DNA of 35,940 nucleotides, from positions 1-35,940 of the IMG/VR virus record IMGVR_UViG_3300038353_000001; one strand, given 5' to 3'. This document shows, piece after piece, positions 8,300 through 15,082 of this stretch. Position 1 is the stretch's first letter. Each line of letters starts with the position of its first letter. This stretch comes from a virus. The notes under the pieces were generated by a model that was given only the letters and a program-made list of their open reading frames with translations, was not told the DNA's origin and searched no databases. The translations under genes were made by a program, and so were the position numbers.

Positions 8300-9109
8300 T
8301 TAACGACCAGTGTTAAATACATCACTATTACCTAAACGTCTTTGAACATCTTCGGTGTATGTGACATCTTTACCATAGCGTGGATCTGACATAGCGGTAA
8401 CTACCTCTGCTGTAGATCTAAATGGTGTAGGTCCACTTTGAGAAGCACGACCTGTTACTAAGTTTGGTTCAACACCCATAGCATTGTTGTATTGAGAATA
8501 AAGACCTTGTACTGCAAACTTAATTGCAGTTGCATTTCCTGTTTCTGTTAAAGAATTAAATTCATTAACTTCATTGGCAGGGAGGTTATCAACAGCCCAT
8601 GCCACCATCTTACTGTAATTATCGTCACCACCAACAGAATCTTTTATACCCTGTATCTGAGCAGAAGCAATATCTTCTCCTGTTACACCACCATTTCTTA
8701 ATCCATCAAGATAGGTGTCGATAACTTGTTTAGAGAAACCTGCTTCTCCTAGCTTTGTATAATCATCATCATTGATCTCACCTGTCTCTGCAAACCTGTT
8801 AGAGATTTCCTGTGGATCAATACCAACTTCTTCTAATACAGAAGCAAGTCCATCGCCATAATATTCTTCAGCATCAAAGTCAGATTCTGTTGTTTCAGTT
8901 TCTTCCTGTTCTGAAGTTTCAGCCTGATCTTCTTCTGTAGCTGCACCTAGCTTACCTTCAAGTTCTTTGTAACTAGCAGCTAGATCTTCTACTGATTTAA
9001 ACTTTCCTAAGATAAGACCGTTCTCATCAGTTTCATTTTTTGCAAGAGTTTCTAAGTCTTGACGAGACATAGGGGGTGTCTCGGTAACATTTACCTGGGA
9101 TGAAGTCAT
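8300..9109 (-). CDS. Capsid assembly scaffolding protein (T7 gp9-like)
   Basis: The 269-residue protein (T7 gp9: 307) is strongly acidic in its first half, including a Glu/Thr-rich stretch around residues 55-75, and has a helical C-terminal half. Gene order portal-scaffold-capsid is that of T7. Scaffolding proteins guide capsid assembly and then leave the shell; they are poorly conserved, so order and acidity carry the call. The C-terminal RYGKDVTYTEDVQRRLGNSD may be the capsid-binding end. A 50-residue gene lies just upstream. Confidence 0.85.
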   Translation of the reverse strand: MTSSQVNVTETPPMSRQDLETLAKNETDENGLILGKFKSVEDLAASYKELEGKLGAATEEDQAETSEQEETETTESDFDAEEYYGDGLASVLEEVGIDPQEISNRFAETGEINDDDYTKLGEAGFSKQVIDTYLDGLRNGGVTGEDIASAQIQGIKDSVGGDDNYSKMVAWAVDNLPANEVNEFNSLTETGNATAIKFAVQGLYSQYNNAMGVEPNLVTGRASQSGPTPFRSTAEVVTAMSDPRYGKDVTYTEDVQRRLGNSDVFNTGR

Positions 9110-9118
9110 AATATTTTG

Positions 9119-9271
9119 TTAACTATAAGTAAGTGTACGCCCATTTTTAGTTTCGACCACTTTTGGTTCATTTGGTTTTGGTTCATCATTCACGCCAAGT
9201 TTGCTTACTACTGCTTTTGCAGGTACAAACTTACCGTTTTCATCCCTTTTTCTAGGTTTCTTGGTTGGCAT
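9119..9271 (-). CDS. 50-residue basic protein between portal and scaffold
   Basis: The frame MPTKKPRKRDENGKFVPAKA ends with NGRTLTYS. It starts inside the last 20 bases of the portal gene and stops nine bases before the scaffold ATG, filling the gap exactly. The N-terminus is basic, then Pro/Glu/Lys-rich and probably disordered. The position corresponds roughly to small T7 genes near portal. Function unknown. Confidence 0.6.
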   Translation of the reverse strand: MPTKKPRKRDENGKFVPAKAVVSKLGVNDEPKPNEPKVVETKNGRTLTYS

Positions 9272-10835
9272 CAGATTCCTCCGTTAGTTGTTGTGCATTT
9301 GCATTTTTTTGTGGATCAAGCAATGGTGATCCGAGAGCAGCAGGTCCGAGATGTTGGATAAGCTGCTGCTGTTGCATCGCTTCCATCTCTGCCTGTATCT
9401 CTTCTTGTGTCTTTACTAGGTTAGCAGTATCTATGCCAATTGAATTTGCTAGACGTTTTATGGCTTCATCTACATTCATGTACTGTCTCATAATATCTGG
9501 GCCTAAAGCTTGTGAAACCGTTCCAATAAATTCAACAAGCTTATTACGATCATTACCACGACCAAGCCCTTGAACACCTGTCACGATCTTGGGTTTGACT
9601 ATTCTATCTGGTAGTTTTGGAGCTTTACCAGAACGTACAAGCATATGCATCCTACGTTTCAAATATGGCAGTTGAAACTCCTGTGTAAGTATGGAGTAGA
9701 TACCACCAAGACTGTTCTCTAATTCATTAGCCATCATGGTAACTTCTGCTGCTGTCACTCTCTCTGCATCTCTCTGTACAGACCTTGCCATAAGGAAAGC
9801 ATATTCAAGTCTTGATTCAATACGTTGTATTGCAGAGAAAGATACATTGAAGTCTGCTCCCTTACCAACCTGCATGACAGAAATATCTGCTGCACTGCCC
9901 TCTCGTATTGCACCGTTGGGAGCTTTAGCTAGTGTTGCTGCTCTGGTTACACCATTAGGATTTACAAGGAATATAGTCTTAGCTGATGCTGCTGCACCTT
10001 CTATGATTGCTTGCATCAAAGCTTCTAAACTAATTAAGTCTCCTCTATATTCTTCTACATAACCCCTTCCATAATCTTCTCCATCAATTCTTACAAATCT
10101 CAAAGTAATCCAAGGTGATACTTCTACTTTTGACCTGCCATCAGTGCCTGGTATCTTTTCTCCCTTACATTCTTGATACCACATAAAGTCATCATTTACT
10201 CTTCTGACATATGTATAAATATCAAGGTCACTATCCATTGTCTTTTCATCATAGTTTTCTTTCTTCTTGATCTGTTCTAAAAACTCTGGTGACAGTGCAT
10301 TAGGGTTGACTGATTCCTGTGTAATAATTTCTAATATATTGCCTACTGCATCTCTTTTACATACAAACTTTGATAGTGGATATACTTTGAGTCCATCATC
10401 TGTGAGATAGAGAAGAACATTTCCTCCAACGATCAGATGCTTCAGTGCTTCAAACATAGCAACTCTGTCGTTAGAGATCTCTATCTCATTCATCAAAGCT
10501 GTTTCTATTGTTCGTAATCCTTTATCTATCTCTGTTTCTAAACCTTCCTGTCCTTGTTTCAGCAGTTCAAGACTATCAATACTAAGTTTGAAAAAAGCAG
10601 TTGATGGTGGTAGTAAAGCAAATAAAAGTTTAGATGCAAGACTGTTCACACCTCTAGCACCTACAGCTTGAAAAGGTGTTTTGATCTTTGCTCTTGTACC
10701 TGTTGTACTTTCTGGTATGAGACTAGGTATTGTAAGTTTAGAAGATTCTTTTGCTTCTCTATCAAAGGTAGATCTTGCACTTTGTAGTTGTGCATATCTA
10801 CCACCTGCTGTTTGTCCTTGTGTTGAGTATTCCAT
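9252..10835 (-). CDS. Portal protein (T7 gp8-like head-tail connector)
   Basis: The 527-residue protein nearly matches T7 gp8 (536). Typical segments include GARGVNSLASKLLFALLPP near residue 60, FVRIDGEDYGRGYVEEYRGD in the middle, and RVTAAEVTMMANELENSLGG, a well-known connector signature. The C-terminus is Gln/Ala-rich. Twelve copies would form the ring through which DNA is packaged and to which the tail binds. It starts one base after the stop of the upstream small gene. Confidence 0.93.
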   Translation of the reverse strand: MEYSTQGQTAGGRYAQLQSARSTFDREAKESSKLTIPSLIPESTTGTRAKIKTPFQAVGARGVNSLASKLLFALLPPSTAFFKLSIDSLELLKQGQEGLETEIDKGLRTIETALMNEIEISNDRVAMFEALKHLIVGGNVLLYLTDDGLKVYPLSKFVCKRDAVGNILEIITQESVNPNALSPEFLEQIKKKENYDEKTMDSDLDIYTYVRRVNDDFMWYQECKGEKIPGTDGRSKVEVSPWITLRFVRIDGEDYGRGYVEEYRGDLISLEALMQAIIEGAAASAKTIFLVNPNGVTRAATLAKAPNGAIREGSAADISVMQVGKGADFNVSFSAIQRIESRLEYAFLMARSVQRDAERVTAAEVTMMANELENSLGGIYSILTQEFQLPYLKRRMHMLVRSGKAPKLPDRIVKPKIVTGVQGLGRGNDRNKLVEFIGTVSQALGPDIMRQYMNVDEAIKRLANSIGIDTANLVKTQEEIQAEMEAMQQQQLIQHLGPAALGSPLLDPQKNANAQQLTEESDANQET

Positions 10836-11156
10836 TTATTTTTTAGACCTTCTAGCTTTAGCAGCCTTTTGAGCTTTTGTTGGGCCAAGTTTTCCTCTAA
10901 GCCTAGCACTGCGTTTATTTCTTTCTACAGCACTTAGACCACCACTTCTTTTTGTTACACCTGCAATGTTAAGAGAGTCACCAGGATTACTCATACCTTC
11001 TTTCGCCATCCTTTTGATCTTTAGTTCTTCTGTTACTTTTGCTGTATCAACAGGATTATCAACACCAGTTTGCATACCAGTTACAACAGGTGGAGAATCA
11101 TCAAAAGTAGTTTTTGGTGGTGTTGCTGCTCTTGCACCTCCTCCGAAAAAACACAT
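10836..11156 (-). CDS. Small MCF-start protein, gp6.7/gp7.3-like position
   Basis: The 106-residue protein starts MCFFGGGARAATPPKTTF and ends in a basic tail (RLRGKLGPTKAQKAAKARRS). It lies immediately before the portal gene, where T7 has gp6.7 and gp7.3. These are small proteins ejected from the virion; T7 gp6.7 begins MCFS and also has a basic Ser/Gly-rich end. Low complexity means homology cannot be proven by eye. It shares its first three residues with two other genes here (11419 and 2588). Confidence 0.65.
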   Translation of the reverse strand: MCFFGGGARAATPPKTTFDDSPPVVTGMQTGVDNPVDTAKVTEELKIKRMAKEGMSNPGDSLNIAGVTKRSGGLSAVERNKRSARLRGKLGPTKAQKAAKARRSKK

Positions 11157-11158
11157 AT

Positions 11159-11419
11159 TTAATACCTCAAGTCAGATGTGCTTTGATTAGGATTCAAAGG
11201 TATTCTCAACATAGCTGTACCAAGTCTTCTTGCTCGTGTCTGCCTTTGCCCTGTTCTTTTTCTACCACCTGTAGTTGTAGTTTGTTGACCTGTAACACTT
11301 GAAGGTGCAGGTCTAGTTCTATTATCACCGACTACAACTCTCTGTGCAGTCTTCTCAGGCTTTGGCGGTGTTGGTCTAGGTTCTGGTAAAGGTGGTGGGG
11401 ATGGTCTTCCAAAGCACAT
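11159..11419 (-). CDS. Small Pro-rich MCF-start protein, gp6.7-like
   Basis: The 86-residue protein opens MCFGRPSPPPLPEPRPTPPK, continues with a Thr/Arg-rich basic middle (GGRKRTGQRQTRARRLGTA), and ends LRIPLNPNQSTSDLRY. It is probably unfolded in solution. Position and the MCF opening resemble T7 gp6.7, a head-tail-junction protein ejected with the genome. It starts two bases after the previous stop. It also has the small MCF-plus-low-complexity layout of its downstream neighbour, perhaps from an old duplication. Confidence 0.65.
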   Translation of the reverse strand: MCFGRPSPPPLPEPRPTPPKPEKTAQRVVVGDNRTRPAPSSVTGQQTTTTGGRKRTGQRQTRARRLGTAMLRIPLNPNQSTSDLRY

Positions 11420-11421
11420 GG

Positions 11422-11625
11422 CTAATTCTCCAAGACTGATTCAGTGAGCATGGTGTCTTTTTGTCTTGCCTGTTGTTCAATTAAATAATCAACAACAAAC
11501 CTTTGCCCTGCTCTATACCATACCTCTCTATCAGATAAAGACAAATCAGGATGACGATTAGGAAAGATTTGATCTAAGGCAAAAATCAATTCATCTGTAA
11601 TTATTGGTAATTTTTCAGATGGCAT
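11422..11625 (-). CDS. Conserved small phage protein
   Basis: The 67-residue protein contains ITDELIFALDQIFPNRHPDL and SDREVWYRAGQRFVVDYLIE. The second segment resembles one I recall from small proteins upstream of the portal in marine T7-like phages. It is helical, soluble and without catalytic motifs. It is the first gene of the structural block after a 70-base gap following the exonuclease. Function unknown. Confidence 0.7.
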   Translation of the reverse strand: MPSEKLPIITDELIFALDQIFPNRHPDLSLSDREVWYRAGQRFVVDYLIEQQARQKDTMLTESVLEN

Positions 11626-11695
11626 GATTAATAAGATTTATATTTAGTATATGTTAATTTAAGAAATAAAGTATAGAAGGTTTATATTTATCTTT

Positions 11696-12427
11696 TTATG
11701 GAGTCCAGAGAGATACTTCTCCTGTATCAAAATCAAAGTCTCCATCTCTTAGTATTCTTGCAAGCTGTGCATTAAGAACAGCATCAGCAAAATTATATTT
11801 CTTTTTTTCATAAGCTTCTACTACTTTCTCCCACATTTGTTCAAGTGTTTTGGCTTCACCTAATATTTTTTCTGCTGTTACTGGTCCTACCTTATCAATA
11901 CCAAAGTAATTATCAGTGCTGTCTCCTGTAAGAGCCTGTATCATCCAATGTCTATCAGCTTTACGTTTAGTTATAAGCTCCATGTCATCACCTGCAAGAA
12001 GAGTACAAGGCACAGATCTCATGTCTTTATCTATTGATACAACAATGGGATCTGGATATTTTTTGCTAGTGGCAAGTATGCCAAGAACATCATCACCTTC
12101 TAAGCCAGAATAGCTTTCTGATGTATATCTTTCTTTCACTTGTTCTATTGTTTCTCTATATCGACATGGCTTTCTTTTTTCTTTTCTGTTGGCTTTGTAT
12201 TCTGGGTAGATTGTATGTCTGAAGGTAGGATATTCTGTGAAACACATTACAACATCTTTATCGCCTTCAGCTATAGCTTGGTATCGTTCAACCCTTGTAT
12301 CAATAATTTCGTGTACCTCTTGTGCATCAAACTTAAAACTCCATAAATCTCTCATCCATTCATATTCTCTTTCAGCGTTACAACATGATGTGTAAACAAG
12401 CCAATCAGCGTCAATAAGTAAAGTCAT
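11696..12427 (-). CDS. 5'-3' exonuclease / flap endonuclease (T7 gp6-like)
   Basis: The 243-residue protein has the 5'-nuclease arrangement: IDADWLVY at the N-terminus, YKANRK in the helical arch, the acidic motif LEGDDVLGILAT, SIDKDMRSVP, and TGDSTDNYFGIDKVGPVTAE, which combines the last metal-binding Asp residues with the helix-hairpin-helix DNA-binding region. In T7, gp6 removes RNA primers, degrades host DNA and acts in recombination. It shares one base with the end of the primase-helicase gene. In T7 the DNA polymerase gene lies between these two genes; here there is no room for it. Confidence 0.92.
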   Translation of the reverse strand: MTLLIDADWLVYTSCCNAEREYEWMRDLWSFKFDAQEVHEIIDTRVERYQAIAEGDKDVVMCFTEYPTFRHTIYPEYKANRKEKRKPCRYRETIEQVKERYTSESYSGLEGDDVLGILATSKKYPDPIVVSIDKDMRSVPCTLLAGDDMELITKRKADRHWMIQALTGDSTDNYFGIDKVGPVTAEKILGEAKTLEQMWEKVVEAYEKKKYNFADAVLNAQLARILRDGDFDFDTGEVSLWTP

Positions 12428-14031
12428 TAGTTTTCGAAATAAGTTTCCATTGGTACTACAAGTCTTCCTGTCTTCTCGTCATACAATAATTTATCTACTG
12501 GTCCTGTCATTCCTGTGTGTCTATTTTTCAATACTCTTAACTGTAGTTCTGCTCTTTCAGCTACATCTCCCTGTTGGTTTCTTTCACAGGCCACTACCAA
12601 GTCACTTAGTTGGGCTATTGAATGGCTCGACCTCAGATGATTCAGAGAAACCTTGTTACCCTCCTCATGTCCTTTACCTTCTGGTCTACGCAAGTGAGAG
12701 ACAATAATCAAACCTATACCAGTAGATTCAACTACCTGTCTAAGCTTTGTACAGACCACATCCAAAGCTCTTCTCTCATCTAAATCGCTGATACCAGAAA
12801 CAACTATTGTTAAATGATCCAAGATAACAACATCTACACCTTCTGCTGTTGCAAGATACTGTATCTGTTCAACTAGTCTATCAGGATCAATAGACCCAAA
12901 GTGATCATATAAAAATAGTTTTCCTGTGCCAAACAGTCTGTCAAACGATTGTTTTAGCCCTTCTGTTTCTTCTACATTATCCTCAAGATGCAGGGGTTTA
13001 TTCATCTCTACACCGAGTATCCCCTGCATTGTTCTTTGTACCGATTCTTCTAGAGCTATATAACCTACCGTCAGACTATTCTTCATAAAGTGATGTGCAA
13101 GTTCACGACATATAGTTGACTTACCTGTACCACTACCTGCTGCAATACAAAGCATCTGCTGTTTACGAAACCCTTTGCAGAACTTATCAAGCTCTGGAAA
13201 AGGAAAAGAACAGATACTGTTGCTGCCTTTCTTTGTTAGTTCTGTCCAGAGGTTAGATGCGTTAAGGATTCCATCTGGTCTAACAGGTGTTGCTTTCCAT
13301 AGCAGATCTCTAAGTTCTTCCCCTTCACCTGCGATGAGCATTTCATTAGCGTCTTTTCTAGGTAATCTACATATTGCTGCCTTACCAGGAGGTAAGATTT
13401 TAATTGCTTTTTCGGCAGCAACCATGCCAGGCTCGTCACTGTCAAAACAAATTACTATCCGTACAAATTGAGATAACCATTTTAGATTTGCAGCTATATA
13501 TTTATTAGCTGACTGTGAACCCGAAGGCAAACTTACTACAGGGTACTTGTTATTTTGTGCTTGTGAGACTGACATACAATCAATCTCTCCTTCTGTAATA
13601 GTGACAAACATATTACCTGTATTAACTTGTCTCCATAATCTCTGACCCCATAGCTGTAGATCACCAACATCACCAAGCCAGATAAATTTTTTGTTCTGAA
13701 ATCTTATATGCTGTGCAACCTGTCTACCTAATTTGTCTTCATAGGTAGCAACTTGTACTGGCTGACCATTATGTTCAGATGTTCCGTAGTTAAAAAGTTC
13801 ACAAGTTTCTTTTGTGATCGCACGTTTTGGTAATGCTTTTGGCGTAACAAATTTAAGTAATGGTTTCTTCACTGGTTTTACAAAAGATTTTCTGGGTTTA
13901 TTTTTCTCTGGTTGCTGCGTGTAGCCACAACCAAAACAGTAACCATGTCCATCGTCATAGATGGCTAGGTTATCTTTGCTGCCACACTCAGGGCAGGGTT
14001 CTTTTCTGACGTACTTACTTTTGGTTTCCAT
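12427..14031 (-). CDS. Bifunctional DNA primase-helicase (T7 gp4-like)
   Basis: From the chosen ATG the protein has 534 residues (T7 gp4A: 566). Domains in order: a Cys4 zinc finger (CPECG near 13-17, CFGCG near 32-36), a TOPRIM primase with TEGEID and ICFDSDEPG, then a RecA-like hexameric helicase with Walker A GSGTGKST (Lys near residue 304), VVILDHLTIV and IIVSHLRRP. It unwinds duplex DNA and lays RNA primers. Upstream ATGs at 14055 and 14094 extend the frame into the endonuclease gene. Family N-termini begin just before the zinc finger, and an AGAAG site precedes 14031. Confidence 0.93.
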   Translation of the reverse strand: METKSKYVRKEPCPECGSKDNLAIYDDGHGYCFGCGYTQQPEKNKPRKSFVKPVKKPLLKFVTPKALPKRAITKETCELFNYGTSEHNGQPVQVATYEDKLGRQVAQHIRFQNKKFIWLGDVGDLQLWGQRLWRQVNTGNMFVTITEGEIDCMSVSQAQNNKYPVVSLPSGSQSANKYIAANLKWLSQFVRIVICFDSDEPGMVAAEKAIKILPPGKAAICRLPRKDANEMLIAGEGEELRDLLWKATPVRPDGILNASNLWTELTKKGSNSICSFPFPELDKFCKGFRKQQMLCIAAGSGTGKSTICRELAHHFMKNSLTVGYIALEESVQRTMQGILGVEMNKPLHLEDNVEETEGLKQSFDRLFGTGKLFLYDHFGSIDPDRLVEQIQYLATAEGVDVVILDHLTIVVSGISDLDERRALDVVCTKLRQVVESTGIGLIIVSHLRRPEGKGHEEGNKVSLNHLRSSHSIAQLSDLVVACERNQQGDVAERAELQLRVLKNRHTGMTGPVDKLLYDEKTGRLVVPMETYFEN

Positions 14032-14455
14032 ACCATTCTTCTGGGATAGAGCCATGACTCCAGAGAAACCCATGCTTGGTAGCCCAAGCACCATAGGTTA
14101 AACTTCTTTTGCCACGACTCAATTTTGCTTTGCTGTTTTGAAAACAGAACCTGATTTCTAATGTGGGATTTTGCGTCTTGATAGCAAGATGTTTTCTGCG
14201 GTCTTCCTTTGAGAAGAAGCCCTTAGTTTCAATACAGATGCCGTTGTCAAGGATGAAATCAGGCTTATAAATGCAACTGATTTGGTAGCTAACATCAAGT
14301 GTTTCATAGGTAAAATGAACTTTATTTGCTTGTAATGTAGCTGCTATTGCAGCTTCAAACTTACTTTTAAAATTCGTCTGCTCCGACTGTCTCAAACCCT
14401 GCTGTTGCTTTCGGTTTTTCTTCTTCGATGGTTGCTTCTTCTGTTTCAAAGCCAT
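14015..14455 (-). CDS. Endonuclease I, Holliday-junction resolvase (T7 gp3-like)
   Basis: The catalytic signature of T7 endonuclease I is complete. A Glu lies in KSKFEAAIAATL, an Asp in YKPDFIL, and Glu and Lys in IETKGFF. Their spacings of 32, 10 and 2 residues compare with 35, 10 and 2 in T7. Later segments (RKHLAIKTQNP, LEIRFCF, SYGAW-like TYGAWATKHGF) also match. The enzyme resolves branched DNA and breaks down host DNA. ATGs at 14485 and 14455 both place the N-terminus inside the SSB gene, and a TTG further in is also possible, so the start is uncertain. The N-terminal extension is very Lys/Gln-rich. Confidence 0.9.
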   Translation of the reverse strand: MALKQKKQPSKKKNRKQQQGLRQSEQTNFKSKFEAAIAATLQANKVHFTYETLDVSYQISCIYKPDFILDNGICIETKGFFSKEDRRKHLAIKTQNPTLEIRFCFQNSKAKLSRGKRSLTYGAWATKHGFLWSHGSIPEEWYGNQK

Positions 14456-14990
14456 AGCCTTGTGCGGTTTTGATGTATTCGACATGGTTGTGGATAATTA
14501 CTGCTTCTGGTTGGATCTTTATACCAACACCAAAAGCTGCTGTTTCCCATCCACTGCAACGCATATTTACCTGACCAGTTGTGCCAGGACCACACTTGTT
14601 AACTTTCTCCTTCTGCTCTTCTGTCATAGGAGAACCATCAGCATTAAATAATACAGGTGGTCTTTGCTTCCACTGTGTACCATCTGCTCTGATTCCACCT
14701 CCTTTCATCTTGGTTTTTACTTTGAAGTATGGCTTGCCATCAACTTCAGTAAACTCCCAAGGTAAAGAAGCAAGTTTAAATTTTTTATTTGGGTTAGCAG
14801 TTTTTAGTTGTGCCTTCCATCTTTCAAGTAAACCACTAAGTTGTTCTTCAACTTCTGTAGCATCATCAGGATGAATAAGACATTCGACCTGCCAAATACC
14901 TGACGCATCAAATTTAGTGTCGGGTTCTACCAGCCATGCAAATTGAAATAGGCATACTGGTGTTGTGATGTTTAAAACTTCTGGTTTCAT
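14367..14990 (-). CDS. Single-stranded DNA-binding protein (T7 gp2.5-like)
   Basis: The 207-residue protein (T7 gp2.5: 232) has an OB-fold-type beta-rich body and an acidic C-terminal tail ending ETVGADEF, with Phe last. T7 gp2.5 uses such an acidic tail with a terminal Phe to contact DNA polymerase and helicase. A mid-protein segment, KVKTKMKGGGIRADG, and RCSGWETAAFGVGI also fit the family. It is the first gene after the RNA polymerase, preceded by a 92-base gap. Its last 89 or more bases are shared with the endonuclease frame. With no phage polymerase present, its tail may contact a host enzyme (inference). Confidence 0.88.
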   Translation of the reverse strand: MKPEVLNITTPVCLFQFAWLVEPDTKFDASGIWQVECLIHPDDATEVEEQLSGLLERWKAQLKTANPNKKFKLASLPWEFTEVDGKPYFKVKTKMKGGGIRADGTQWKQRPPVLFNADGSPMTEEQKEKVNKCGPGTTGQVNMRCSGWETAAFGVGIKIQPEAVIIHNHVEYIKTAQGYGFETEEATIEEEKPKATAGFETVGADEF

Positions 14991-15021
14991 TTGGAAATTT
15001 CAGTTAGAATTTTCTTTTATT

Positions 15022-15040
15022 TGCATCCATGTTGGATGTA
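15022..15040. promoter_or_regulatory. Hairpin between RNA polymerase and SSB genes
   Basis: CATCCA-TGT-TGGATG is a perfect 6-bp inverted repeat in the 92-base gap between the polymerase stop and the SSB start. The gap is otherwise AT-rich and would be a natural place for the first phage promoter of the replication genes, but no consensus can be assigned. Confidence 0.3.
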
Positions 15041-15082
15041 TCACTGATGGTATCGCAGATAAATAACTTGTCACGTTTTTGT

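Noticed and set aside
10661-10909. Minus-strand 82-codon frame overlapping the portal start
   Set aside because: It is an alternative frame of the portal gene and its upstream neighbour, both of which have convincing products.
13236-13445. Minus-strand 69-codon frame within the primase-helicase gene
   Set aside because: It is fully contained in a gene with clear zinc-finger, TOPRIM and helicase motifs, so it is a frame shadow.
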